The notes: generated by a model from the letters alone, not told the origin. A stretch of 64,000 nt of DNA from Moraxella boevrei DSM 14165 (GCF_000379845.1 NZ_KB903808.1:1-64000); one strand, 5' to 3'; shown: positions 53,772 through 63,852, counted from the first letter of the stretch. Program-made: numbers and translations.

Positions 53772-54380
53772 ATGTTGGTAATTGGGTTAACAGGTGGTAT
53801 TGGTAGTGGCAAAACCCAAGCAAGTGACTGGTTTGCCACACAGAATATCGGCATTATTGATGCTGATATTTTAGCCCGCCAAGTGGTTGAAAAAGACAGC
53901 CCTGCCCTACAACAAATTATCAATACCTTTGGTGAGTGGCTCATTCAAACCGATGGCTCACTCAACCGAAAAGCCTTACGTAACTACATTTTTACGTATC
54001 CAGACGCTCTAACCACGTTACAAAACATTACCCACCCTGCTATCCGTGAGTTAGCAAAACAACAAATCACCCAAGTCACCACCGCTTATTGTATTTTGGT
54101 AGTGCCTTTGTTATTAGAAGGTGGTGAAAATGGTTTAAAAAGCCTTTGCCAACGGGTTTTGGTGATTGATACGGACGAAAATAATCAAATCCAACGAGCC
54201 AGCCAACGTGATGGGCAAACGATTGAACAAATCCAAGCTATCATGAATCATCAACTCTCACGTGAACAACGCTTACAACAAGCCGATGACGTGGTGGTAA
54301 ATAATGGCACAGTTGCCGAACTATACACACAACTTGCTGTATTGCATCAGCATTACTTAAGCTTAGCAACCCAAGATTAA
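53772..54380 (+). CDS. coaE: Dephospho-CoA kinase CoaE
   Basis: The 202-residue P-loop kinase performs the last step of coenzyme A synthesis. The P-loop is LTGGIGSGKTQ (6-16), with IDADILARQVVE and VPLLLEGGENG following. It begins one base after the pilD stop; pilD-coaE coupling is widespread in gammaproteobacteria. Confidence 0.94.
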   Translation: MLVIGLTGGIGSGKTQASDWFATQNIGIIDADILARQVVEKDSPALQQIINTFGEWLIQTDGSLNRKALRNYIFTYPDALTTLQNITHPAIRELAKQQITQVTTAYCILVVPLLLEGGENGLKSLCQRVLVIDTDENNQIQRASQRDGQTIEQIQAIMNHQLSREQRLQQADDVVVNNGTVAELYTQLAVLHQHYLSLATQD

Positions 54381-54391
54381 CTTCAATATTT

Positions 54392-55627
54392 TTAAATTTT
54401 CAGCTGACCCATATTCACATCAAACGGCACGATAAAAAAGCGAATTTGCTGATTTTTGACAAAAAATTCTTCCACCTGTCGTCCAGGCTCTACCGTTGGG
54501 AAAACAAGCCACGCTTCCTCTGCCCCAACCTGCTCAGCATATACGATGATTTGATACAAATCTGTCATAGCGATTTGCTCAAAATTTACCACATTTTTCC
54601 ATTTGGCATCTATCACCACGGTTTTTTTGGCAGATTTTATGACAAAATCTGGACGGATGTTTTTTAACGATTTTTGTTCATTATCAAAAACAAAGTCTTG
54701 ATTTTGTTGATAAAGAATTTCAAAATCTTTATCGGTTTTAGCAAAAACTTGCGGTAATTTTACCGATAACCACAACTCAAACAACGCATTCATATCCCAC
54801 ATCAACGCCCATTGGTTTTGATTTGGTGAGTTATTGGAAAAATTTTGTTGATAAATTTTTGCTTGCCAAATCCATAAACAAAAATTAATTAATTTTTCAT
54901 TGATTTGGCGTTGCATTGGATTTAATAAAGCTAATTCTTGAGCGATTTTTGCTTGAAAACTGGCTTGAAATAAGTTTGCCAAGTTGGAAATTTTTGCTAA
55001 ATTTTGCCAATTTTGCATCGTAACCAGTTGATTTAATTGTAAAAAAATTGCCGTGCTTTTTACCAATCGATTGCAACCCGTATCTTGGACGAATTGTTCA
55101 ATTTGGTTAAAAAACTTGTGATGTTGCGGATGATTATATTGGAGCTGTTGTTTTAATAGCAATTTTCCTTGTAAAAATGGTTGATTTTCATCAAACCGTT
55201 GGTACTGTTGATTAGTTTGGTACGTCAAAAAAAGTTGGTAAAAATGTTGTTGTAAAATATTTAAAAAATTAAAATTTTGTTGATTTTTTAACAGTAAATT
55301 TGGGTTAGCTTGGGTCAGATTGGGTAAAACTTTGGGATTGACATAAGTTTGTGATTGTAAAATATCAAGAAACATTAAATTTAGATATTTTTCAGTATCT
55401 GCTAAATTTTCATGATGAATTTTGGGTAAAATTTGCAGTTGCTGACCGCTTGGCAAGCCTATCATAGCAAGGTAATGTTTGGCCTTGATTTGCCATTTTC
55501 CGTTTTTTCGCACCACGTTAAAAATCGGCAGATCTTGCTCAACTTGTTCCATTAGCCAAGTAAAATCACTTGCCACCGCAAAATCTTGCTCGGTTAAACA
55601 GCCATGTTCAAAGGTGGTTATCATCAT
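54392..55627 (-). CDS. mcrC: McrC-family restriction nuclease subunit
   Basis: The 411-residue protein is the McrC-type partner of the McrB GTPase next to it. The N-terminal half is beta-rich (YLAMIGLPSGQQLQILPKIH is the family segment), the middle is helical and Gln/Asn-rich, and the C-terminal part has a PD-(D/E)xK nuclease core (RPDFVI, then VVIDAKWK). Such pairs cut DNA with modified cytosine and block methylated phage or plasmid DNA. It ends tail-to-tail 11 bases from coaE and begins three bases after mcrB. Confidence 0.88.
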   Translation of the reverse strand: MMITTFEHGCLTEQDFAVASDFTWLMEQVEQDLPIFNVVRKNGKWQIKAKHYLAMIGLPSGQQLQILPKIHHENLADTEKYLNLMFLDILQSQTYVNPKVLPNLTQANPNLLLKNQQNFNFLNILQQHFYQLFLTYQTNQQYQRFDENQPFLQGKLLLKQQLQYNHPQHHKFFNQIEQFVQDTGCNRLVKSTAIFLQLNQLVTMQNWQNLAKISNLANLFQASFQAKIAQELALLNPMQRQINEKLINFCLWIWQAKIYQQNFSNNSPNQNQWALMWDMNALFELWLSVKLPQVFAKTDKDFEILYQQNQDFVFDNEQKSLKNIRPDFVIKSAKKTVVIDAKWKNVVNFEQIAMTDLYQIIVYAEQVGAEEAWLVFPTVEPGRQVEEFFVKNQQIRFFIVPFDVNMGQLKI

Positions 55628-55630
55628 GAA

Positions 55631-56953
55631 TTAAATGCTTTGATAAAACGCAATATTGAACAAAACATCTGCCTGTATCTCAAAATCTTGATTGGCTGAA
55701 AACATTGAATTATACGGTAAACCATTAGAATTGCTTAGGCTATTTTGTGAAATTTTTATCAAATCCTGTCCAAAAATCTGCTGTAGCATCGCCCCATTAT
55801 GTTGACAACTTTCTGACACTTGTGGCAAGATAGATGTGATAAATCTATCGGCAAGTGTTGCTAAGTCGTTTACATTTAATAAAAAACTGTGTCCCAGACG
55901 GCTATTTTTTCCTAAAGTTTGGCTAATTTTTTGGTTTAAATTATTTAACAAAACTGGCAAGTCTATCGACTGATTTTCCACCAAAATTTTGTCTAAAATT
56001 TTGCAATTTGGTTCACATTCCATAAAGTAAAAACGTCGCCGAAATGCCATATCCAAAGGGGCTAACGAATGGTCTTGCGTGTTCATAGTCGCAAAAATAT
56101 CCACGTTGCTCGGCACGCTAAACGCCTGATGTGAATATGCCAAATTCACCACCAATTCATCACGCTGACCTGCTCGCTTGCTCGGCTCAATCATCGACAT
56201 CAACTCGCCAAACACTCGGCTGACATTGGCTCGGTTAATTTCATCTATTAATATGGCAAACCGCTGATTTGGGTTGTCTTTTGCCCTTTCGCACAACTGC
56301 AAAAACGCCCCTTTTGCCACGGCATAGCTCATCTGCCCATTGTCATTGACAGGGCGAATACCTTCCACAAACTCATTGTAACTATAATCCTGATGAAAAC
56401 TAACAAAAGTGTAGTTTTTCTGCACAATTTGCCGTTGCTGACGGATAGCGTGTTGATAATCGTCCAGTTTTCCTTGCAAATCGTTTAACAAAGGCAAACT
56501 TTCATCAAGTAAAAACCAATGACTACCTGCATCTTTGTCAAAAAAGGCTTGGCTGGCTCGGTTTTTTTGTTTAACCGTTTTAGAATGTGGGTTACTAAAC
56601 TTTTGTAAAGCTCCCCAAGCAGTTTGCTCTAGGGCATCTTTTCTTTGCAAAAGATTTATTTTAGCCATAAAAAATACATGGCTAACAATTTCATTGACTT
56701 TTAATAATTCTTTCTGTTGTTGTTTTTGTTGCAAAAAAATTAAACAAATGACTTCCTGCCATTTTAATGGCTCAACTAACCGATTTAACAAAATTTGCTT
56801 ATCCATCGGTTCAATCGTCTGAGTATAGTGTTGTTTGGCAAGTTGTTGTAATAAATAGGTTTTTCCTGTACCTGCGACGCCTGTCAAAATCAGATTAACA
56901 GGCGTATCGGTTGGATTTTTGGGTAAATTTAGCTGGCTTAACAAATCTTTCAT
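55631..56953 (-). CDS. mcrB: McrB-type AAA+ GTPase, compact, with internal insert
   Basis: The 440-residue AAA+ protein has Walker A GVAGTGKT at 25-32, FHQDYSYNEFVEGIRP (187-201), Walker B ILIDEINRAN (234-243) and MNTQDHS (290-296) where E. coli McrB has the GTP-specific MNTADRS. Walker A so close to the N-terminus leaves no room for a fused modified-DNA-recognition domain. In addition about 140 residues (43-182) lie between Walker A and the FHQ motif, far more than in E. coli McrB, including Lys/Gln-rich helices. Target recognition may therefore sit in this insert or in McrC. It starts three bases after the rhodanese stop. Confidence 0.85.
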   Translation of the reverse strand: MKDLLSQLNLPKNPTDTPVNLILTGVAGTGKTYLLQQLAKQHYTQTIEPMDKQILLNRLVEPLKWQEVICLIFLQQKQQQKELLKVNEIVSHVFFMAKINLLQRKDALEQTAWGALQKFSNPHSKTVKQKNRASQAFFDKDAGSHWFLLDESLPLLNDLQGKLDDYQHAIRQQRQIVQKNYTFVSFHQDYSYNEFVEGIRPVNDNGQMSYAVAKGAFLQLCERAKDNPNQRFAILIDEINRANVSRVFGELMSMIEPSKRAGQRDELVVNLAYSHQAFSVPSNVDIFATMNTQDHSLAPLDMAFRRRFYFMECEPNCKILDKILVENQSIDLPVLLNNLNQKISQTLGKNSRLGHSFLLNVNDLATLADRFITSILPQVSESCQHNGAMLQQIFGQDLIKISQNSLSNSNGLPYNSMFSANQDFEIQADVLFNIAFYQSI

Positions 56954-56956
56954 GTT

Positions 56957-57268
56957 TTACTGATTTTCACCCATTATCGTCATACCTGCCGATTTTGCCC
57001 CACGAGTACCACCTATTAAATGTACGATTTCACGACTTGGGTCAAGTTCATTTAACAAGGCAACCGCCTTGCTTGCCTTTGTACCACCACCGCATAGCAC
57101 ATAAATTGTACCGTCTGTATTTGCTAAAAGTTCGGTGTTTAACGTGTCCAACGGTTGATTTTTGGCGTGTTCAATATGCCCTTCTTGGTAAGATTTGGCA
57201 TCTCGCACGTCCCAAATAATATCGGTAGGTTTTGGTATAAAGTCGCTAATATGAAGCTCGGTTATCAT
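56957..57268 (-). CDS. Single-domain rhodanese
   Basis: The 103-residue protein has the rhodanese fold with IIWDVRDAKSYQEGHIEHA and an active-site loop CGGGTKAS whose Cys carries the persulfide. GlpE/PspE-like single-domain enzymes move sulfane sulfur to acceptors such as cyanide or thioredoxin. It is probably a resident gene behind which mcrBC was added, since similar rhodaneses occur without mcrBC. Confidence 0.85.
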   Translation of the reverse strand: MITELHISDFIPKPTDIIWDVRDAKSYQEGHIEHAKNQPLDTLNTELLANTDGTIYVLCGGGTKASKAVALLNELDPSREIVHLIGGTRGAKSAGMTIMGENQ

Positions 57269-57301
57269 GATGTTTCCTTAACAATTTTTAGCAAAAAAGC
57301 T

Positions 57302-58147
57302 TTAATCCACTTTACGTGAGCGGTGAACTCGGCGGGCTTTGAGTGGTTTTTTCTCTAGGCGTTCTTTTCGGCGTTTTGCCCCTGTATTTAGCCCTGCTAC
57401 GTGGCGTGGGCGTAGATTGACAAGGTTGGCAAGATTATCAATTTCACTGCGGTCAAGTTCCATATAGCGACCTGTGCGTAATTCTCTTGGTAAGCTGACC
57501 GTGCCGTAACGGGTTCGTAATAGTCGGCTGACCTTTAGTCCTTGGCTTTCAAATAGGCGACGTACTTCACGGTTACGCCCTTCTTTAAGTTTGACTTGAT
57601 ACCAACGGTTAATGCCTTCACCGCCTTTTTCCACAATGTCGTCAAACTTTGCCAAACCATCATCAAGCTCTACGCCTTTGGTGAGATTTTGCAGGATTTC
57701 TGGTGTCACCTCCCCCATGACACGCACCGCATATTCACGTTCCACTTCGTTGGATGGGTGCATCAATCGGTGTGCTAACTCACCGTCATTGGTAAACAAA
57801 AGTAAGCCAGTTGAATTAATATCCAAACGCCCGACCATCACCCAACGGTCATGGCTCAGTGGTGGCAAGCGTTCAAATACGGTAGGACGACCTTCTGGGT
57901 CATGTGATGAGCAGATTTCCCCTTCGGGTTTATAATACATTAGGATACGGCGACGTTTTTCGTTTTCCGCCGTGTAGCGTAGTTGCCGACCGTCCACACG
58001 GATTTCGTCCCCCTGTCCAACTCGGTCGCCGATTTTGGCAACTTGACCATTGACGCTCACTCGCCCTTCTTGGATAACGATTTCCATTTGGCGACGAGAG
58101 CCTAACCCTAAACGTGCAAGGGCTTTTTGCAATTTTTCATCTTTCAT
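57302..58147 (-). CDS. rluB: 23S rRNA pseudouridine(2605) synthase RluB
   Basis: The protein of about 281 residues has an N-terminal S4 RNA-binding domain (KALARLGLGSRRQMEIVIQEGRV) and the RsuA-family catalytic domain with GRLDINSTGLLLFTNDG containing the Asp nucleophile, and a basic C-terminal tail. The start at 58145-58147 (MKDEKLQKALA) follows AGGA; the frame is open to 58174 without support. Family and length favour RluB over RsuA/RluE/RluF. Confidence 0.9.
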   Translation of the reverse strand: MKDEKLQKALARLGLGSRRQMEIVIQEGRVSVNGQVAKIGDRVGQGDEIRVDGRQLRYTAENEKRRRILMYYKPEGEICSSHDPEGRPTVFERLPPLSHDRWVMVGRLDINSTGLLLFTNDGELAHRLMHPSNEVEREYAVRVMGEVTPEILQNLTKGVELDDGLAKFDDIVEKGGEGINRWYQVKLKEGRNREVRRLFESQGLKVSRLLRTRYGTVSLPRELRTGRYMELDRSEIDNLANLVNLRPRHVAGLNTGAKRRKERLEKKPLKARRVHRSRKVD

Positions 58148-58222
58148 GGGGATAATTCCTGTGTAACATTTCACAATGTGATTAAAACGCGTATTATACG
58201 CTAATTTGGCAAAAATTTGGGA

Positions 58223-59227
58223 TTATTTTTTGGGAAAAATCTTTTCACTCATTTCGGTAAAATCATCGTGTAAATTTTGGATTAACGCCAATCTATCGGC
58301 AACAGGCAAACCCGTATCCAAAATAGCCAACATTTGTTCTAAAATATCAATCATTTTGTCAAATTCTCCCATTAACATCTTTTCAAAATTTCCACGTTCC
58401 ACCTCTGAGATTAGCGTATTTTTTTGCATCAAAGTAGGTAGTTGATAATTTAACAAATTGGCTAAAGCTTCCAACCGCAAATCGGTGTGAATATGGATTT
58501 TTTTTAAATCATATCCTAGGTTTTCACTAACGGCTAATTGCGTAATACTCGCAAAATAAAATAATTCGCCGATTTTTTCCACAAATTTTCTGGAAAATTT
58601 TTGATGAATATCATGCACATATGGCCGTAAATATTGCAAACCACTATAATAATCACTACTTGGTTCTGTGTGATTTAACGCAAAATTTTGTTGAATGTTT
58701 TGCGTTAAAGCATCGTTTTTGATACCTGTTTGTTCAGAAATACTTTGTAAATAACGTTGATTGGTTAGAATATTTTGCAAATATAATTGATTATTCATTT
58801 GATTCATTTGATAAAAAATATTTAAAATAGATTTTAGTTGCTGTTGCAAGATCGCATAACTTGTCAGATTTTTTTGCGTATCAATAATATGGTTTTTGGC
58901 ATAATTTGGCTCAAGTTTAAGATAATCCGTTACCATTTCGGGCAGACGTTGATAAAAAAGCTGTTTTGCCACAAAATAATTTTCATTTATTATATTGTTT
59001 TGTTGATTTTTTTGTTGAATTTGGGTGAATTGGGCTTCAATATCCATAATAATTTGTTGAAACAAATGGGGTAATTTACCAAGATTAATTGTTAGGGTTG
59101 GCAGTTGCGTATTCATATTTTGCTGAATAACAGGTTGATTTTGCGATTGTTTTTTTGCACGTATGATAAAAAACATCGGCATAATGATGATTAGACTTAG
59201 AATTAATAATAACCAAAAAAATGGCAT
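58223..59227 (-). CDS. Hypothetical membrane-anchored protein
   Basis: The protein of about 334 residues has one N-terminal membrane helix (about 2-22) followed by a large helical, Gln/Asn/Ile/Leu-rich domain with coiled-coil tendency and no motif I know. I chose the ATG at 59225-59227 because a strong AGGTGG ribosome-binding site lies directly upstream; a start at 59248 would put that site inside the gene. Helix orientation suggests an N-in, periplasmic or cytoplasmic bulk that cannot be decided. It lies between rluB and the YiaA/B gene. Confidence 0.65.
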   Translation of the reverse strand: MPFFWLLLILSLIIIMPMFFIIRAKKQSQNQPVIQQNMNTQLPTLTINLGKLPHLFQQIIMDIEAQFTQIQQKNQQNNIINENYFVAKQLFYQRLPEMVTDYLKLEPNYAKNHIIDTQKNLTSYAILQQQLKSILNIFYQMNQMNNQLYLQNILTNQRYLQSISEQTGIKNDALTQNIQQNFALNHTEPSSDYYSGLQYLRPYVHDIHQKFSRKFVEKIGELFYFASITQLAVSENLGYDLKKIHIHTDLRLEALANLLNYQLPTLMQKNTLISEVERGNFEKMLMGEFDKMIDILEQMLAILDTGLPVADRLALIQNLHDDFTEMSEKIFPKK

Positions 59228-59333
59228 ATTCCACCTATATTTTATCAAATAAAAAGGCTTTTCTTTTTTGAAAAAGCATATTATGATATGTTAAATCTGT
59301 TTTAAATGCTATCAAATTATTTTAAGGAAAATT

Positions 59334-59831
59334 ATGGCAAATAATAATCAACCAACCCCTGCCTATGTAGGTGCATCATGGGCTGTGATGTTAATTGGAA
59401 TTTTAGCGTATTTGGTGGGTTTATGGAATGCTGAAATGCTACTTAACGAAAAAGGCTATTATTTTGCGGTGCTGATTTTGGGTTTATATGCTGCGATTAG
59501 TTTGCAAAAAACCATTCGGGATATTGCTGAAAATATTCCAACCTCTCGGCTGTATTATTTGGTGAGTTGGGTGGCGTTGGTTACCTCTGTTGGGTTAATT
59601 TGTATTGGTTTGTGGAATGCCCAACTGTTGTTGAGTGAAAAAGGCTTTTACATGATGTCATTTACCATGAGTTTGTTTGCGGTGATTACCATTCAAAAAA
59701 ATATTCGTGATACCATGAGTAATCAACCAACGATAAAGGCGGAACAACCTGCCATCGCTGATACCGCATCAGCAGAAATTCCTGACAAAACTAGCCTTTT
59801 ACAATCACCGTTTCGCCGTAATAAAGACTAA
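59334..59831 (+). CDS. YiaA/YiaB-family inner-membrane protein
   Basis: The 165-residue protein contains the YiaAB two-helix unit twice: SWAVMLIGILAYLVGLWNAEMLLNEKGYY then SWVALVTSVGLICIGLWNAQLLLSEKGFY, each followed by a helix and an [ST]xQKxIRD segment. This gives four membrane helices and a short polar C-terminus. The function of the family is unknown. It has a TAAGGA ribosome-binding site and stands alone on the plus strand. Confidence 0.88.
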   Translation: MANNNQPTPAYVGASWAVMLIGILAYLVGLWNAEMLLNEKGYYFAVLILGLYAAISLQKTIRDIAENIPTSRLYYLVSWVALVTSVGLICIGLWNAQLLLSEKGFYMMSFTMSLFAVITIQKNIRDTMSNQPTIKAEQPAIADTASAEIPDKTSLLQSPFRRNKD

Positions 59832-59848
59832 CTAAAAACAATCATTAA

Positions 59849-60394
59849 TTATTCATCGGTTTTGCCCAGTTCAGGCATTTTAGGCAAGTCATCAATGCTT
59901 GCCAACCCAAACACTTCCAAAAACACCGACGTGGTATGTAACAACGCAGGTCGCCCAAGCGTATCCTTATAACCACGCTCTTCAATCCAACCTTTATCAA
60001 ATAATTGGCGTAGAATATGACTAGATACCGTTACGCCACGCACTTGCTCAATATCTGCTCGTGTTACAGGTTGCTTGTAGGCGATAATGCTTAAGGTTTC
60101 TAATAACGCTTGGCTTAGGGTTTCCTGACGTTGCGGAAAAATTTGTTGAATTAACGGACTAAATTCATCGGCAATTTGTAACCGATAACCATTCGCTGTT
60201 TTTGCCAACGTCAACGCCCCTGTTGATAAGCGTTGTTGCAATACAATCAAAGCGGTGTCTAACTCATCTTGGCTAATGTGTAAATACTGGCGTAATTGCT
60301 TGTCAGCAACAGGGCTTTCTGATGCGTGCAAAACCGCTTCTATCGCACGGCTGTGGCTAAAAGCGGTTTGGTGTTTTTGTTGAAAATCGCTCAT
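59849..60394 (-). CDS. scpB: Chromosome segregation and condensation protein ScpB
   Basis: The 181-residue protein has two winged-helix domains, with the family segment LLETLSIIAYKQPVTRADIEQVRGV (about 89-113) and GRPALLHTTSVFLEVFGL near the C-terminus. ScpB is the kite subunit of the SMC-ScpAB condensin. scpA, often adjacent, is not in the window. It follows ppk1 by four bases and so is probably co-transcribed with it. Confidence 0.92.
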   Translation of the reverse strand: MSDFQQKHQTAFSHSRAIEAVLHASESPVADKQLRQYLHISQDELDTALIVLQQRLSTGALTLAKTANGYRLQIADEFSPLIQQIFPQRQETLSQALLETLSIIAYKQPVTRADIEQVRGVTVSSHILRQLFDKGWIEERGYKDTLGRPALLHTTSVFLEVFGLASIDDLPKMPELGKTDE

Positions 60395-60398
60395 TGGG

Positions 60399-62567
60399 TC
60401 AACTCACCACCAATTTTTTGTTAAAGACAATCTTTTGTAGTAAAAAATCTTGGGCAGAAAAACTTGCCTCATTTTCAGCTTTTTCAACGGTTTTCCAAGT
60501 GCCATCTGCGGTGAATTGCCACGCACTGGCGTTATCTTTGAGATAATTTTGCAAATCTTCATGAATACGTCTAAAGACCACAGGGTCATCTATCGGAAAC
60601 GCCACCTCGACACGGTTAAACAAATTACGTTCCATCAGGTCAGCACTGGCACAGTAAAGTTTGGCTTTTTGCTTGCTATCATCTAGCGAACCATTGGCAA
60701 AATAATACACCCGTGTGTGTTCCAAAAACCGTCCAATCACCGAACGCACGTGGATGTTGTCCGACACGCTTGCCAACTGTGGGCGTAAACAACAAATAGA
60801 ACGGATAATTAAGTCTATTTTCACACCTGCTTGCGATGCTTGGTATAGTTTATCAATGATTTGTTTTTCGGTTAAGGCATTGACTTTGATGATAATTTGC
60901 CCTTGTTTACCTGCGTTGACGTGAGCGATCTCGTTATCAATCAGCTGTAACAATTTATCATGTAAACTAAACGGTGCATACAGTAACCGCTGTAATTTGG
61001 CAGGTTTGCCCATACCGGTTAAGATATTAAAAATCTTATGCACATCTTCGGTAATCGCTTGGTTAGCGGTAAACAGTCCATAATCGGTATAGGCTTTGGC
61101 ATTGCCTGCGTGGTAGTTGCCTGTGCCAAGATGGGCGTAGCGGTGGAGTTTGCCGTCTTCACGTCGCACAATGAGCATCAGTTTGGCATGGGTCTTATAG
61201 CCAACAATCCCATACACCACAACTGCCCCCGCTTGTTGCAACAGATTTGCCACTTCAATGTTAGATTTTTCATCAAATCTAGCACGCAACTCAATCACCG
61301 CAGTGACTTCTTTACCATTTCTAGCGGCTTCTGCTAAGGCTTGCACGATTTCAGAATTTGCCCCAGAACGGTACAAGGTTTGTTTAATTGCCAATACATT
61401 CGGGTCGCTTGCTGCTTGGCGGATTAGGTTGACGACAGGAGCAAATGCGTGGAATGGATGATGCACTAATACGTCTTGTTTGCGAATGGCGTGAAACACA
61501 TTTTCATTTTTTTCCCACATTTCTCGGCGAAAGGCTTTGGGAATTTCGTGGTTAAATCCTTGATAGCGAAGTTTAGGAATTTTAAAATCAAATAGTAGTC
61601 TAGTTAAATTAACAGGGCCATTGACCCGATACAATTGTTCTTCAGTTAAGTCAAATTCTGTTAACAAAAAATCCACGATATCTTGTGGGCAATGTTCCGT
61701 CACTTCCAACCGCACCTTTGCCCCAAATCGGCGATTATCCAACTCGCCTTCCAACGCTTTGGCATAGTCTTCCACGTCTTCTGCCAAATCCAAATCGGCA
61801 TTGCGAGTCAGGCGAAATTGGTGACAACCTGTAATTTTGATGTTTGGAAATAAATCGCCAATATGTTCGTGAATCACGGCAGTTAGCATAATATGATGCT
61901 CTTTACCATCCGTCAATTCGTCAGGCAAGCGGATAACACGGGGCAAACTGCGTGGTGCAGGCACAACTGCCAAATCAATCTCACGCCCAAACGCATCTTT
62001 ACCGTCCAAGGTTACCATAAAGTTTAAACTTTTGTTAACCAATCTTGGGAATGGGTGTGCCAAATCAATGCTAATCGGCGTTAATACAGGGGCAACTTGA
62101 CTGTCAAAATATTCTTTCACCCATTTGGCTTGGGCAGGGGTTAATTCATCACGTTTTAGATAACGGATATCTTGTTTGGCAAGGGCGGGTAAAATGGTTT
62201 CATTCAAAATACGATATTGCTCGGCAACGGCTTCATGAGCGATTTTGGAAATCTGCGACAATACTTTACTCGGTGGCATCCCATCAATACTGCTCGCCAC
62301 ATCACCCAACTTCATATTTTGCATCAAACCTGCCACCCGAATTTCAAAAAATTCATCCAAATTTGATGAAAAAATAATTAAGAAAAACAGACGCTCTAAT
62401 AAAGGATGACGTGGGTCGGTCGCCTGTGCCAATACCCGTTGATGAAACTGCAATAAGGATAATTCACGGTTAAAATACAGCTCGCTACGGGTATCGGCAA
62501 CGATGTCAGGATAACGGATATGATTTAACAAAGTCTTTTCAGTAGTTTTTAGTTGGGTGTTTGACAT
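60399..62567 (-). CDS. ppk1: Polyphosphate kinase Ppk1
   Basis: The 722-residue enzyme polymerises phosphate from ATP into polyphosphate. It has the N-terminal [12 protein letters not shown], the middle head domain, and the phospholipase-D-like catalytic half with the autophosphorylated His in [10 protein letters not shown] and a second His in [10 protein letters not shown]. Full length. AAGGAAAAA upstream supports the start. Polyphosphate supports stress survival and motility in many bacteria. Confidence 0.95.
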   Translation of the reverse strand: MSNTQLKTTEKTLLNHIRYPDIVADTRSELYFNRELSLLQFHQRVLAQATDPRHPLLERLFFLIIFSSNLDEFFEIRVAGLMQNMKLGDVASSIDGMPPSKVLSQISKIAHEAVAEQYRILNETILPALAKQDIRYLKRDELTPAQAKWVKEYFDSQVAPVLTPISIDLAHPFPRLVNKSLNFMVTLDGKDAFGREIDLAVVPAPRSLPRVIRLPDELTDGKEHHIMLTAVIHEHIGDLFPNIKITGCHQFRLTRNADLDLAEDVEDYAKALEGELDNRRFGAKVRLEVTEHCPQDIVDFLLTEFDLTEEQLYRVNGPVNLTRLLFDFKIPKLRYQGFNHEIPKAFRREMWEKNENVFHAIRKQDVLVHHPFHAFAPVVNLIRQAASDPNVLAIKQTLYRSGANSEIVQALAEAARNGKEVTAVIELRARFDEKSNIEVANLLQQAGAVVVYGIVGYKTHAKLMLIVRREDGKLHRYAHLGTGNYHAGNAKAYTDYGLFTANQAITEDVHKIFNILTGMGKPAKLQRLLYAPFSLHDKLLQLIDNEIAHVNAGKQGQIIIKVNALTEKQIIDKLYQASQAGVKIDLIIRSICCLRPQLASVSDNIHVRSVIGRFLEHTRVYYFANGSLDDSKQKAKLYCASADLMERNLFNRVEVAFPIDDPVVFRRIHEDLQNYLKDNASAWQFTADGTWKTVEKAENEASFSAQDFLLQKIVFNKKLVVS

Positions 62568-62693
62568 GGTTTTTCCTTAAAATAATTTTTCACAAAAATT
62601 CAGCACAAAATTTGTTTAATCAACACAATCATATCGCAAAATATGCTAAAAATACACCAAAATTTTTAGAAAATTGTGACTTAATAATTAGGA

Positions 62694-63515
62694 TTACTCA
62701 TTGGGTAAATCTGCCCCACCCATTCGGCGTAAGATGATATTGGTTTTGTTGTTAAGGCGTTGATTTTTACGGTTTTTTTCATAAAATTTTGGATTTGGTA
62801 ACATCGCAACCAATGACGCTGATTCACGTTTGGTCAACTGTTTGGCAGATTTGTTAAAATAATGTTGCGAAGCTTCTTCAATCCCATAAATTCCATTGCC
62901 AAACTCTGCCACATTGAGATAAGCGGTCAAAATCCGCTCTTTTGTCCATATTTGTTCAATCATCACCGTAATAATCGCTTCTTCGCCTTTTCTGATATAG
63001 GAGCGTTGCGGAAACAAAAATAGATTTTTGGCAAGTTGTTGGCTAATGGTTGAGCCACCTGCGGATATTTTGCCTGCTTTTTGATTTTTTTTAATCGCAT
63101 TTTCAATACCTTGCACGTCAAACCCTTGATGATTGGCAAAATTCGCATCTTCACTGGCAATCACGGCACGTTTGACATTGACCGAAATTTGGCTGTCGTC
63201 CACCCACGTTTGTTTGACACCGCTAAAGGTAGAAATTCGGTGTAAAATCATAAACATACTGTTGTTAATCGGCTGAGTTTGCCAAATCAGTAACAACGCC
63301 AGCACCATTAGATGAAATGCTACAAATAACGCAACCAAGCCCAAAAACAAACATTTTAACCACTTTTTAAAGCCTGTCATTGGTTTTACAGGCGGTAACG
63401 GTTGGGGCGTATTGGTGGTTTTACGTTTGTGTTTTTTGGCTTTTGCTTTGGTTGGGGTTGGCGGTAAGGCGTTGGCGTTCGCATTAGCATAAAAATTTGA
63501 CATAAGATGACCCAT
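62694..63515 (-). CDS. mtgA: Monofunctional peptidoglycan glycosyltransferase MtgA
   Basis: The 273-residue GT51 enzyme polymerises lipid II glycan strands without transpeptidase. A basic Ala/Lys/Pro-rich N-terminus precedes one membrane helix (about 53-78), then ASEDANFANHQGFD with the catalytic Glu, GGSTISQQLAKNLFL, KERILTAYLNVAEFGNGIYGIEEA with the second Glu. The N-terminal tail is longer than in E. coli. An ATG at 63501-63503 (MSNFYAN) is an alternative start. Confidence 0.92.
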   Translation of the reverse strand: MGHLMSNFYANANANALPPTPTKAKAKKHKRKTTNTPQPLPPVKPMTGFKKWLKCLFLGLVALFVAFHLMVLALLLIWQTQPINNSMFMILHRISTFSGVKQTWVDDSQISVNVKRAVIASEDANFANHQGFDVQGIENAIKKNQKAGKISAGGSTISQQLAKNLFLFPQRSYIRKGEEAIITVMIEQIWTKERILTAYLNVAEFGNGIYGIEEASQHYFNKSAKQLTKRESASLVAMLPNPKFYEKNRKNQRLNNKTNIILRRMGGADLPNE

Positions 63516-63612
63516 TGGGCAAATCGTAACTTGTTAAAATGAAAAATATACCTTATTATAGCGATTTTGGCTATTTTTTTATGATTTTACCACATTTTGT
63601 CAAGGTAAGCGT

Positions 63613-63852
63613 ATGAATTCACCCATGATTTGGCGGTTATATGGCACGGTTGGTTGTCATTTGTGCGAATTGGCAACGGCTGAGTTAATCCACGCTCAAG
63701 CGGTGGCAGAATTTGAGTGGGAATATGTGGATATTGCTGAATTTGATAATCCGTTGGCTCATGCATGGGCGGATAAAATTCCTGTTTTGGTAACGCCAAA
63801 TCGCACGTTATTTTATCCATTTTCTGTGATGGATATTTTAGACTGTCTTTAA
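63613..63852 (+). CDS. Glutaredoxin-like thiol protein (DUF836)
   Basis: The 79-residue thioredoxin-fold protein has CxxC at GTVGCHLCELA and a cis-Pro in KIPVLVTP, matching the glutaredoxin-like DUF836 family (E. coli YddE-independent, often called glutaredoxin family protein). Reduced partners are unknown. AAGGTAAG precedes the ATG at 63613. Confidence 0.82.
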   Translation: MNSPMIWRLYGTVGCHLCELATAELIHAQAVAEFEWEYVDIAEFDNPLAHAWADKIPVLVTPNRTLFYPFSVMDILDCL

